From: an uncultured Hyphomicrobiales bacterium
Lineage (GTDB): Bacteria; Pseudomonadota; Alphaproteobacteria; Rhizobiales; Xanthobacteraceae
Direction: 5' to 3'
NCBI GenBank assembly: GCA_903885555.1
Contig: CAISIV010000053.1
Span: forward strand, 1 to 32,540
Length of the DNA: 32,540 nucleotides
The notes under the pieces were generated by a model. That model was not told where the DNA came from. It did not search any database and saw only the letters and a program-made list of their open reading frames with translations. Shown piece after piece: positions 15,709 through 22,916 of the stretch. How positions within the stretch are numbered: the first letter of the stretch is position 1; every line of letters starts with the position of its first letter. A program made the translations under genes and the position numbers.

Positions 15709-15891
15709 TTAGTGGTCGAGAGCTTCCTTGACCGTGTCCTTGATGCCGCCGACGGCGTTCTGCATCTTGCCGGCGACCTGCTGCGCCTTACCTTCGCTTT
15801 CGAGCTTGGCGTCGCCGCTGGCCTTGCCCGCGACTTCCTTCACTTTGCCCTTGGCCTGCTCGAAGCTGCCTTCAACGCGATCTTTGTTCAT
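15709..15891 (-). CDS. csbD: CsbD-like stress protein
   Basis: The 60-residue, highly charged helical protein opens MNKDRVEGSFEQAKGKVKE, the CsbD signature, and continues with Lys/Glu/Ala-rich repeats (AGKASGDAKLESEGKAQQV). CsbD proteins are small cytoplasmic, probably intrinsically disordered stress proteins of unknown mechanism. The ATG has AAGGA 6 nt upstream. A longer in-frame extension upstream has no ribosome binding site and poor coding character. A perfect EcfG-type promoter sits 41-65 bp before the start and a strong terminator follows, making this a monocistronic general-stress gene. Confidence 0.92.
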   Translation of the reverse strand: MNKDRVEGSFEQAKGKVKEVAGKASGDAKLESEGKAQQVAGKMQNAVGGIKDTVKEALDH

Positions 15892-15931
15892 GGTCGATCC
15901 TTCCGTATTAGTTCGGGGTGCTCGGAAGGTC

Positions 15932-15956
15932 AACGTTTTGCTGCGCAGCACGTTCC
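15932..15956 (-). promoter_or_regulatory. EcfG (general stress) promoter of csbD
   Basis: On the minus strand GGAAC (complement of 15952-15956) is followed after exactly 16 bp by CGTT (complement of 15932-15935). This is the full alphaproteobacterial sigma-EcfG consensus. Predicted transcription starts about 35 nt before the csbD ATG. Confidence 0.78.
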
Positions 15957-16004
15957 CAAAAGATTTGCCAAAAAGATTTGGCAACAAAAGTATTGCAAAT
16001 GCAC

Positions 16005-16038
16005 GTGTGCCCGCGCCGGAATTCCAGCGCGGGCACAC
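16005..16038 (-). terminator. Strong hairpin downstream of the DUF1236 gene
   Basis: A 12-bp perfect stem (16005-16016 with 16027-16038) encloses a 10-nt loop that itself contains the palindrome GGAATTCC. It lies 15 bp past the stop of the DUF1236 gene. There is no immediate T-run on the minus strand (first T4 about 15 nt on), so it may be a weak terminator or a 3'-end-stabilising structure. Confidence 0.55.
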
Positions 16039-16052
16039 AGCATGACATTCAA

Positions 16053-16730
16053 CTAGGCTTCGAGAACCGCGACGATTTCGTGGCTGCGCGGATCGATGAC
16101 GACAATCTGGTCGCCGACCAGGATGTAGTCGTACCCGCGCCACTCAGGATAGATCACGATCACTTCCTGCGGGATCGGATAGTACTTCACGGTTGTCGGA
16201 ACGCGCGCGCCGACGCTGATCGAAACGTTGAGCTTGGACGGTTCGATCCGCTCGACCTTTTGCGATTTGAACACCGTGGTGATCTTGGTGCGCTGCTCGG
16301 TCGATAGCTTGGCAGAGCCCGCGGCCGAACCCTGGCCGGTGGTGGTGGCAGCCTTCGGCGCCGCATCGGGCGCTGCATTCTGCGCTGCAGCGGGCTTGGC
16401 GCCGGCGCCGCCATTGGCGTCGCTCGGCTTGAGCGGGGCGTTCTGCGTCGACTTTTCCATCGAGCCCTTGTCGACGGCCTTGTCCGGGTTGCCGGGCTTC
16501 GCGCCGTTCTGGGCGGCGGGGGCCTGACCGGTGGTGGCGGGCGCCTTGTGCGTTTCGGCGTCGGGCTTGCCGGCCTTCATGTTCGGCGCGACCTTTTCAG
16601 CCGGCGCACTTTGCTGTGCGGCAGGTGCGGCTCCGGCCGGGTTGTTGTCCTTGGACGGCGCTTGCGCGAAAGCGGCGGTGCTCAGCAGCAAACCGGCTGC
16701 AACGGTCGAAAGTAAACGGGCATGTTTCAT
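16053..16730 (-). CDS. Secreted DUF1236 protein with Ala/Pro-rich linker
   Basis: The 225-residue protein has a signal peptide (about 1-23, TAAFAQA), then a roughly 115-residue low-complexity Ala/Pro/Lys/Gln linker, and a C-terminal DUF1236 domain (about 150-225). The linker holds blocks such as [10 protein letters not shown]. The domain contains [23 protein letters not shown] and ends [17 protein letters not shown]. The domain is found in secreted or envelope proteins of Hyphomicrobiales and its function is unknown. The start is the ATG with AGGAG 7 nt upstream rather than a GTG/ATG eight codons earlier. A perfect EcfG promoter lies 50-74 bp upstream, so induction in stress is likely. Confidence 0.87.
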   Translation of the reverse strand: MKHARLLSTVAAGLLLSTAAFAQAPSKDNNPAGAAPAAQQSAPAEKVAPNMKAGKPDAETHKAPATTGQAPAAQNGAKPGNPDKAVDKGSMEKSTQNAPLKPSDANGGAGAKPAAAQNAAPDAAPKAATTTGQGSAAGSAKLSTEQRTKITTVFKSQKVERIEPSKLNVSISVGARVPTTVKYYPIPQEVIVIYPEWRGYDYILVGDQIVVIDPRSHEIVAVLEA

Positions 16731-16779
16731 TGACGTCTCCTCTGGGAACCCCACGAAATCGGTTTGTTGTATCCACGAG

Positions 16780-16804
16780 AACGTTGTCGCGGCGGCAGAG
16801 TTCC
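16780..16804 (-). promoter_or_regulatory. EcfG (general stress) promoter of the DUF1236 gene
   Basis: On the minus strand GGAAC (complement of 16800-16804), 16 bp, then CGTT (complement of 16780-16783): a full match to GGAAC-N16-CGTT. The -10 element ends 50 bp before the start codon. It lies back-to-back with the leader of the divergent mccB gene. Confidence 0.75.
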
Positions 16805-16909
16805 TCGCCTGCGCCGAAATGTCTGGATTACCTCCGCCATTGCGTTCCGGGTTCCCTCAAGGCACCCTTGAAAAAAGACTCAGGGCTTAAAAAGACTTGG
16901 GAGGGCCTG

Positions 16910-18517
16910 TTGGCAATTCTTTCGTCCGCAATCGACAAAAACGCCGCCGATTTTCGCGCCAATGCCGCGCACATGGCGGCGCTGGTTGCGCAACTGCAGG
17001 CGCGCCGCGCTGAGGCCGCCAAAGGTGGACCGGACAAGGCGAGGGAACGTCATGTCGGCCGCGGCAAGCTGTTGCCGCGCGATCGCGTGACAAACCTGAT
17101 CGATCCCGGCTCGCCGTTTCACGAACTCTCCGCGCTCGCCGCCAACGGCATGTATGACGACGCCATCCACGGCGCCGGACTAATCACAGGTATCGGCCGC
17201 ATCGAGGGCCGCGAATGCATGGTGGTGTGCAACGACAGCACCATCAAAGGCGGCACTTATTATCCGATGACGGTGAAGAAGCATCTGCGGGCGCAGGAGA
17301 TCGCGCGCGAGAACCGGCTGCCGTGCGTGTATCTCGTCGATAGCGGCGGCGCCAACCTGCCGCATCAGACCGACGTGTTTCCCGACCGCGAGCATTTCGG
17401 TCGCATCTTTTTCAACCAGGCCAATCTGTCGGCGCTGCGCATTCCCCAGATCGCCGTGGTGATGGGCTCCTGCACCGCCGGCGGCGCCTACGTGCCGGCG
17501 ATGTCGGATGAGACCATCATCGTCAAGAACCAGGGCACGATCTTCCTTGGCGGCCCGCCTTTGGTGAAAGCCGCGACCGGCGAGGTGGTCAGCGCCGAGG
17601 ATCTCGGCGGCGGCGATCTGCACGCGCGCAAGTCCGGCGTCGCCGATCATCTGGCGCAGGACGATCATCACGCGCTGAGCATCGCGCGCCGCATCGTCGC
17701 CAATCTCAACACAAAAAAGACGGTCGATATCCCGATTGTCGCGTCGCGCGATCCGGCCTTCGACATCGCCGAGCTCGACGGCATCGTGCCGGCCGATCTC
17801 AAGAAACAATACGACGTGCGCGAAGTGATCGCGCGTCTGGTGGACGCGTCCGAGTTCGATGAGTTCAAGCAGTTGTACGGGCCGACACTGGTCACCGGTT
17901 TTGCCCGCATTCACGGCATGCCGGTCGGCATTCTCGGCAATAACGGCATCCTGTTTTCCGAGAGCGCGTTGAAGGCCGCGCACTTCGTCGAGCTATGCTG
18001 CCAGCGCCGCATTCCGCTGCTGTTCCTGCAGAACATCGTCGGCTTCATGGTCGGCCGCGACTACGAGGCCGGCGGCATCGCCAAAGACGGCGCCAAGATG
18101 GTGACGGCGGTGGCCTGCGCGCAGGTGCCGAAGGTGACGCTCATCCTCGGTGGCAGCTACGGCGCCGGCAATTACGGCATGTGCGGCCGCGCCTACGGCC
18201 CGCGCTTTTTATTCTCGTGGCCGAATTCGCGCATCTCGGTGATGGGCGGCGAGCAGGCCGCCTCGGTGCTGGCCACCGTCAAGCGCGACAACATCGAAGC
18301 GGGCGGCGGCGCCTGGTCGCAGGTCGAGGAAGAGGAATTCAAGGCGCCGATCCGCGACCAGTACGAGACCGAGGGCAATCCCTATTACGCCACGGCGCGG
18401 CTGTGGGATGACGGCATCATCGCGCCGTCCGAAACGCGCCGCGTGCTGGCCTTGGCTTTTTCCGCCGCGCTCAACGCGCCGGTGCCGGAGACGAAGTTCG
18501 GCGTGTTCAGGATGTGA
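16910..18517 (+). CDS. mccB: 3-Methylcrotonyl-CoA carboxylase beta subunit (carboxyltransferase)
   Basis: The 535-residue carboxyltransferase moves CO2 from carboxybiotin to 3-methylcrotonyl-CoA, the leucine-degradation step after isovaleryl-CoA dehydrogenase. Markers specific to the MCC beta group include [51 protein letters not shown] and, in the second half, [20 protein letters not shown] place the start at TTG 16910: GGGAGGG ends 4 nt upstream, the N-terminus ([20 protein letters not shown]) matches the usual MCC beta start, and the length is typical. The frame is open to 16616 but runs antisense through the DUF1236 gene. The alpha subunit is encoded about 10.4 kb downstream at 28965. A decayed copy of this gene's 3' end lies at 18809-18874. 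Confidence 0.93.
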   Translation: MAILSSAIDKNAADFRANAAHMAALVAQLQARRAEAAKGGPDKARERHVGRGKLLPRDRVTNLIDPGSPFHELSALAANGMYDDAIHGAGLITGIGRIEGRECMVVCNDSTIKGGTYYPMTVKKHLRAQEIARENRLPCVYLVDSGGANLPHQTDVFPDREHFGRIFFNQANLSALRIPQIAVVMGSCTAGGAYVPAMSDETIIVKNQGTIFLGGPPLVKAATGEVVSAEDLGGGDLHARKSGVADHLAQDDHHALSIARRIVANLNTKKTVDIPIVASRDPAFDIAELDGIVPADLKKQYDVREVIARLVDASEFDEFKQLYGPTLVTGFARIHGMPVGILGNNGILFSESALKAAHFVELCCQRRIPLLFLQNIVGFMVGRDYEAGGIAKDGAKMVTAVACAQVPKVTLILGGSYGAGNYGMCGRAYGPRFLFSWPNSRISVMGGEQAASVLATVKRDNIEAGGGAWSQVEEEEFKAPIRDQYETEGNPYYATARLWDDGIIAPSETRRVLALAFSAALNAPVPETKFGVFRM

Positions 18518-18564
18518 GGGGCTGCCAGAAACCATCCTTACGAATTTCACGACAATGTTGATGC

Positions 18565-18777
18565 ATGACCAAATCACCGAAACGCGGCGGCTTCGATTGG
18601 GAAGTCTATTTCGTCCATCTCGATGGCGAGGACGACAGCCTGGCGGTTTCCGGTTGCTGGACGCCGGAGGAGGCCATCACGGAAGCGCGAACGCAGTTGA
18701 ACGCCTATTGCAAGAGCGATGACGAGAAGGACCAGTTTGAAATCGTGGCGGTCGTTCGCGCGGATGCCAAGATATAA
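18565..18777 (+). CDS. 70-residue protein of unknown function
   Basis: The short frame gives a plausible globular alpha/beta protein: FDWEVYFVHLDGEDDSLAVSG looks like a beta-hairpin, TPEEAITEARTQLNAYCKS like a helix, and FEIVAVVRADA like a final strand. No signal peptide or membrane segment is present and I recognise no family. The ribosome binding site is poor. It lies between the intact mccB 3' end and the decayed copy of that 3' end, so it may have arrived with that rearrangement. Confidence 0.5.
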   Translation: MTKSPKRGGFDWEVYFVHLDGEDDSLAVSGCWTPEEAITEARTQLNAYCKSDDEKDQFEIVAVVRADAKI

Positions 18778-18808
18778 AAGTTTGCGATACGGATTATAAT
18801 TGTGCTGG

Positions 18809-18874
18809 CTGGCGTTTGCCGCCGTGCTCAACGCGCCGACGCTGTACACGAAGTTCGCGGCGTTTCGGATGTGA
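18809..18874 (+). pseudogene. Decayed duplicate of the mccB 3' end
   Basis: Read in frame from 18809, 21 codons and a TGA give LAFAAVLNAPTLYTKFAAFRM. The true mccB C-terminus encoded at 18446-18517 ends [20 protein letters not shown]. The DNA also matches in blocks, including GTGAGGGG after the stop. No start codon or upstream mccB sequence precedes it, so it is only a remnant. It is diverged rather than identical, so it is either an old duplication or the 3' end of a foreign mccB carried in by transferred DNA. Confidence 0.8.
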
Positions 18875-18973
18875 GGGGGGGGATTTCTAAATCTGCGCGC
18901 ACACTATCAGGTTGCATTAACAGGAAGTGCAATTATGATCGCTCTTTGTGGGTATCGGTAAGTGAGGGGCATC

Positions 18974-19342
18974 ATGGCGAAGCGTGCGGCAGTTGCGTTC
19001 AGCGGCGTGCGAACCCGCAGCATAACCCGAAACGAAATCTATCACCGCCTTGAGTGGTTCTTCGATAGACATCACGACCCGAGCGGCAAGCACACAATTC
19101 CTCCTGCGGCGCCAATCGCCGGGCTGTGGCGAAATCTGCCGCTCGAGAGTTTATGCGTGAGCATGAACCAGCAGGTGGCGGTGATACCGGCTTGGAACAG
19201 CCCTCTCTTTCACAATGTGCCCATACCGTGGGTGAGCGGAACGATCCCAGGCTCTATCGGCGTGAAAGACGTCAAGAACTTTGGCGATCTCGTCGATTGC
19301 GTTGTGTTTGCGTACAGCGTCGCCGGCTGGAACGTTTCCTAA
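18974..19342 (+). CDS. 122-residue protein of unknown function
   Basis: I do not recognise this protein. It begins MAKRAAVAFSGVRTRS and has a basic, aromatic N-terminal section (HRLEWFFDRHHDPSG). A Pro-rich middle and a C-terminal part (GVKDVKNFGDLVDCVVFAYSVAGWN) follow. No signal peptide or clear membrane helix is seen. The ATG at 18974 has GAGGGG 4-5 nt upstream. It is separated from the next gene by 15 bp, so both may be one unit. Base composition is more A+T-rich than the flanking core genes, which fits an acquired patch. Confidence 0.6.
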   Translation: MAKRAAVAFSGVRTRSITRNEIYHRLEWFFDRHHDPSGKHTIPPAAPIAGLWRNLPLESLCVSMNQQVAVIPAWNSPLFHNVPIPWVSGTIPGSIGVKDVKNFGDLVDCVVFAYSVAGWNVS

Positions 19343-19357
19343 ATATGGGTGGGTGTT

Positions 19358-20554
19358 ATGAGTGTCCGATTGGTTCGCGCGCTTTTCGTTGCAATCGCGG
19401 CCTTAGCATCGCTTGCAGGTGCTAATCCTGCGCAAGCCGCGCCCAAGCTCACGCAGCAGGAAATTCAAGCGCTGGTGGACGCTCACTATGACGAAGAGAT
19501 TAAGCGGCTTAAGTTGATCATTGAAAGCCGCAAACAAGATGCGGTTGTTTATCTGACAGGGCTGACGCGCGAGGAAGCAAAGAAGGCGCTGGCCAACAAG
19601 AATGAGATAGCCCCCATTCTGCCGAAAACCCCGCCGGTCGCCGACCCCTGCGAAGCGCCGCAGCGGATATTCATCAGAAGGAATGGCCAGGACACCTTCC
19701 AGCTCGGCGCGGTCGACGTGCCGGTGGCAAATGCCAAGGGAGCGTCCGCGAGTGTGACGCAGGACAATCTCACCCATAGCAACGTCGTTTCGATCAATGG
19801 GCGCCTTCAGACGGTCGTCGCCCGGCAGCACCCGCTGACGCGCTGCGCCGACGGTAAGACAATCGCGGCCGAATTGCCTTCGACGACCCTGACGCAATTC
19901 GGTTACATGATTGCGCCTTTTGTCGACGGACAGGGGGCAACCAACAACCCGAGGCGAAACGGCGAATCCAGTTCGCTTCAGCTTGGCGTTGATCTGCAAC
20001 TTGCTGCGTTAGGCGGCCCCTTTATCAATTCGCAGTATCTGACCTTGTCGCCTTATTACCAAACTGATTTCAGAGGTAATGCAAATGTACAGGGTGCGAA
20101 GGCCGCTTGGGATTTTATTGAGCCGGAAATAAATCTGGGTGGCAGTCGTGGGGTTCCGAACAGTTATTTCGATTGGTTTTGGCAGCTGAGGGCTGAATAT
20201 GACGCTAAGCACGTCACCGACCCCGGCCTGACAGGGCTTGCTCGGTCGAATTATCAGTGGGTCGGCGGCAGCGTGCAGGCGCACTTTACGCTGTTTCCGA
20301 GTTTCGAAAAAATTCAACCGAGCAAAGAGTCTCTGTTTCCCGCCATAGCGAACAGAATATTCATCAATGCAATGGCGAACTATTATCGGGACACTAATTC
20401 AGGACGGGATATCAATCTGTATGAGGCCGAACTTGGGTATAACCTGTCTGACGACGGCAAATCGTCGGTTTCGATAAAATATGACAGCGGGACGGACAAG
20501 GATACGCTGCAACTGATGAAGAAGTATCTTGTCGGTTTGAACTTTAAGTATTGA
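19358..20554 (+). CDS. Probable secreted or outer-membrane beta-barrel protein
   Basis: The 398-residue protein has a signal peptide (cleavage about AQA|APK at 27-30), then a helical, charged periplasmic segment (KLTQQEIQALVDAHYDEEI to about residue 90). From about 170 on it has alternating polar/aromatic stretches such as YLTLSPYYQTDF, YFDWFWQLRAEYD and RIFINAMANYYRD. It ends VGLNFKY, with an aromatic last residue as in outer-membrane barrels. This supports an outer-membrane location, but I cannot assign a family or substrate. The ATG at 19358 is preferred over a GTG three codons earlier. The second half is visibly poorer in G+C than the neighbouring genes. Confidence 0.65.
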   Translation: MSVRLVRALFVAIAALASLAGANPAQAAPKLTQQEIQALVDAHYDEEIKRLKLIIESRKQDAVVYLTGLTREEAKKALANKNEIAPILPKTPPVADPCEAPQRIFIRRNGQDTFQLGAVDVPVANAKGASASVTQDNLTHSNVVSINGRLQTVVARQHPLTRCADGKTIAAELPSTTLTQFGYMIAPFVDGQGATNNPRRNGESSSLQLGVDLQLAALGGPFINSQYLTLSPYYQTDFRGNANVQGAKAAWDFIEPEINLGGSRGVPNSYFDWFWQLRAEYDAKHVTDPGLTGLARSNYQWVGGSVQAHFTLFPSFEKIQPSKESLFPAIANRIFINAMANYYRDTNSGRDINLYEAELGYNLSDDGKSSVSIKYDSGTDKDTLQLMKKYLVGLNFKY

Positions 20555-20727
20555 AGCAGGCGTTGACGCGCGTGTGGCGAAAAGTGCGCGCCGGTGGTTA
20601 TCATACCGTTCCTGCGGAGCAACTGTCATAGACGACGTCCCTTACTGCGCGAAAAGGCCGGCTGCTCTCCGGTGCATTATGAGCTGTGACCAGTAGCGCG
20701 GTTGCCCGGAAGGCGTAGAATGTCGCA

Positions 20728-21192
20728 ATGGGAAGACGACTCTTCGCAACGGCCGGTTTGTTCGCTGCGATGGCTTGGGCCGCCCCCGCCCACGCCGCCA
20801 TCGAGCTCGATCCCGGCCAATGGCAGGACACCGAGACCGGCGAGGAAGACGGCAAGCCGGTCAAGCCCGAGGTGACGTCGGAGTGCATGTCGCCGGAAGA
20901 GGCCAAGGATCCGGTCAAGCAGCTCGCGGGCATGAAGGAGGCCGCCGCCGCCGGCCAGTGCCAGAAACTCGACGTCAAGGAGAACGGCAACACGGTGTCG
21001 ATCGTCATGCTGTGCGGCAATCCCAAGGAAATGCTGATCGACATCAGGGGCACTTACACGTTCCACAACAAGCGCAGCTACACCGGCACGATGAAGTCGG
21101 TCATCACGCTCGCTGGCAAGACCGCGACCGCCAACAAGACCGTGGTGTCGAAATGGCTCGGGCCCTGCAAAGCCCCGGCCGGCAAGAAGTGA
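20728..21192 (+). CDS. Periplasmic DUF3617 protein
   Basis: The 154-residue protein has a signal peptide (about 1-23, PAHA|AIEL) followed by the DUF3617 pattern. ELDPGQWQDTETGEEDGKPV is the 'PGLWE' opening, and SECMSPEEAKDP supplies the first conserved cysteine. QCQKLDVKENGNTVSIVMLC follows, then a beta-rich end with YTGTMKSVITLAGK. The family is periplasmic and of unknown function. The SDR gene starts 1 bp after its stop, so the two are likely co-transcribed. Confidence 0.85.
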   Translation: MGRRLFATAGLFAAMAWAAPAHAAIELDPGQWQDTETGEEDGKPVKPEVTSECMSPEEAKDPVKQLAGMKEAAAAGQCQKLDVKENGNTVSIVMLCGNPKEMLIDIRGTYTFHNKRSYTGTMKSVITLAGKTATANKTVVSKWLGPCKAPAGKK

Positions 21193-21193
21193 C

Positions 21194-21886
21194 ATGAATT
21201 ACACGTCAGCCCTCATCGTCGGCGCGGGGGCGGGGCTGTCCGCCTCGCTGGCGCGGCTGTTCGCCAAGCAGGGCATGGCGGTGACGCTGGCCGCGCGATC
21301 GGTCGCGAAGCTGGCCGGTCTGGTTGATGAAACCGGCGCGGAAGCGCACGACTGCGATGCCGCCAAACGCGAGGACGTGGAGCAGCTCTTCGCCGATCTC
21401 GACGCCGCCAAGCGCACGCCCGATGTCGTGGTCTATAACGCCAGCTATCGTACGCGCGGTCCTTTCATCGATCTCGACCCGGCCGAAGTCGCCAAATCGA
21501 TTTCGATCACAGCCTATGGCGCCTTCCTGGTCGGGCAGGCCGCCGCGCGCCGCATGCTGCCGAAGCGTCATGGCGCCATTCTGCTGACCGGCGCGTCGGC
21601 CGGCGTGAAGGGCTATCCGCTGTCGGCGCCCTTCGCGATGGGCAAGTTCGCGCTTCGCGGTCTATCGCAGAGCATGGCGCGCGAGCTGCAGCCGCAGGGC
21701 ATCCACGTCTGCCACTTCGTGATTGACGGTGGCATCAAAAGCGCGCGGCGCGCCGAACCCGCCGACAATCCGGACTCGCTGCTCGATCCCGATGCCATCG
21801 CCGCGAGCTATTGGCACGTGCTGCAACAGCCGCGCAGCGCCTGGTCGCAGGAATTCGAGCTGCGGCCTTTCGTCGAAAAGTTCTAA
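21194..21886 (+). CDS. SDR-fold oxidoreductase lacking the catalytic tyrosine
   Basis: The 230-residue protein has a Rossmann start ALIVGAGAGLSASLARLF (GxGxG-type instead of TGxxxGxG), VVYNAS in place of NNAG, and LTGASAG with the catalytic-serine region at about 135. The YxxxK motif reads FAMGK at 147-151, so phenylalanine replaces tyrosine while the lysine stays. The flank KFALRGLSQSMARELQPQGI is otherwise classical. The chemistry is therefore uncertain: it may be a reduced-activity reductase, use another acid, or only bind cofactor. It starts 1 bp after the DUF3617 stop. Confidence 0.88.
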   Translation: MNYTSALIVGAGAGLSASLARLFAKQGMAVTLAARSVAKLAGLVDETGAEAHDCDAAKREDVEQLFADLDAAKRTPDVVVYNASYRTRGPFIDLDPAEVAKSISITAYGAFLVGQAAARRMLPKRHGAILLTGASAGVKGYPLSAPFAMGKFALRGLSQSMARELQPQGIHVCHFVIDGGIKSARRAEPADNPDSLLDPDAIAASYWHVLQQPRSAWSQEFELRPFVEKF

Positions 21887-22008
21887 AATAGCGCGCGCAT
21901 AAATTTAGAGTCATTCCAATGTTGCTTCGATGTCTTGCCTTGTGTTGCCGGCAATGACAGTGATGGAGCGCGCGCGTTTCGCGCGTGACCGTCGCACGAG
22001 GCCTTTCG

Positions 22009-22530
22009 ATGAATCGCAAAGTTTTCACAGTCGTTGCTGCTGCATTTGCCGTCACGCTGTTGCCGCTGGCGGGTTTTGCGCAGACACCGGCGCCGCCCGC
22101 TGCGCCTGCTGCTGCTCCCGCCGCTGCCGCGCATCCGCCGAAGGCCTATGTGCCCGGCCTCGAGCAGTTCATGAATGTCATCCTGATGGAGCACAACAAG
22201 CTCTGGTTCGCCGGCAAGGCGCGCAACTGGGCGCTGGCCGAATACGAACTCGGCGAGATCAAGGAAGTGATGGGCGACGTGCAGGACACCGTGCCGGTGT
22301 TCAAGAACCTGCCGTTGGCCGACATGCTCGATGCCGTCATCACCAAGGAAATTGTCGCGCTGGAGAAAGCAATCGCGGCGAAGAACTTCAAGCAATTTGC
22401 CGCCGGCTACGACAAGCTCAATGCCGCGTGCAACGCTTGCCACCAGGGCACCGAAAACGGCTTTGTCGTCATCAAGCGGCCGACCACGCCGGCTTTCACC
22501 AATCAGGACTACCGGCCGCACAAGAAGTAG
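22009..22530 (+). CDS. Secreted monoheme cytochrome c-like protein
   Basis: The 173-residue protein has a signal peptide (about 1-24, GFAQ), an Ala/Pro linker (25-45) and a helical domain with one heme-c site CNACH (C141, C144, H145) close to the C-terminus. A C-terminal heme site in a four-helix-like domain recalls the cytochrome c' type, although the helices here are not long enough to be sure. It would be matured in the periplasm and carry electrons for an unknown partner. The ATG at 22009 is chosen because the signal peptide begins there; an upstream GTG adds eight unneeded residues. Confidence 0.82.
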   Translation: MNRKVFTVVAAAFAVTLLPLAGFAQTPAPPAAPAAAPAAAAHPPKAYVPGLEQFMNVILMEHNKLWFAGKARNWALAEYELGEIKEVMGDVQDTVPVFKNLPLADMLDAVITKEIVALEKAIAAKNFKQFAAGYDKLNAACNACHQGTENGFVVIKRPTTPAFTNQDYRPHKK

Positions 22531-22597
22531 CCGCCGTCACGGATCTGTGACCGGGCGATTCAGGGGCCGTTTACGGTTGCCGCCTAGCGTGCTGGCC

Positions 22598-22873
22598 ATG
22601 GGAATTCTGGCTGTTCCGGTCAAGATCAACGGCATCGTGTGCAAGAATTGCTACGATGTCGATTCCGCGCGTCGCTCCGAAGCCGAGGATACGAAAAAGC
22701 GCGCCGCCGAGACCGCGCAAAAGACCAAGGAAGCGAACGGCGACGTCAGCTTCGATAACCATCCGGTAACCACGTTCGGCGGGTCCCTGAAAGCGGCGGC
22801 CGCTGCCGCGACCGCGCCGGTCGCGCCGCCGCCGACCGATACGCCTGGCCAGTCGGTCAACATCTACGCCTGA
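22598..22873 (+). CDS. 91-residue protein of unknown function with CxxC
   Basis: I do not recognise this protein. It opens MGILAVPVKINGIVCKNCYD, with a CxxC pair at 15-18, then has a charged helix (ARRSEAEDTKKRAAETAQKT). A short middle (FDNHPVTTFGGS) and an Ala/Pro-rich tail ending SVNIYA follow. The composition resembles small surface-exposed or flagellum-associated proteins of Hyphomicrobiales, but that is only an impression. The frame is also open upstream of the ATG, and no strong ribosome binding site is visible. Confidence 0.5.
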   Translation: MGILAVPVKINGIVCKNCYDVDSARRSEAEDTKKRAAETAQKTKEANGDVSFDNHPVTTFGGSLKAAAAAATAPVAPPPTDTPGQSVNIYA

Positions 22874-22916
22874 GCTGCCATGGCGCCCAGGGCGGCCCGC
22901 GTGGTAAAGCCGGGCC

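Noticed and set aside
15965-15984. TTGCCA ... TGGCAA inverted repeat upstream of csbD
   Set aside because: Lies upstream of the EcfG promoter and has only 6-bp arms in repetitive A-rich sequence; no known regulator site.
16745-16768. Plus-strand EcfG-like site (GGAAC-N15-TGTT) facing mccB
   Set aside because: The spacer is one base short of the 16-17 bp consensus and the -10 starts with T; too weak to call.
16616-16909. Upstream extension of mccB
   Set aside because: It overlaps the DUF1236 signal-peptide region on the other strand and gives no family-like residues; TTG 16910 fits the family length.
21910-21958. GTCATT ... AATGAC flanked segment before the cytochrome gene
   Set aside because: Only 6-7 bp terminal arms match; it may be a worn REP-like element but cannot be distinguished from chance.
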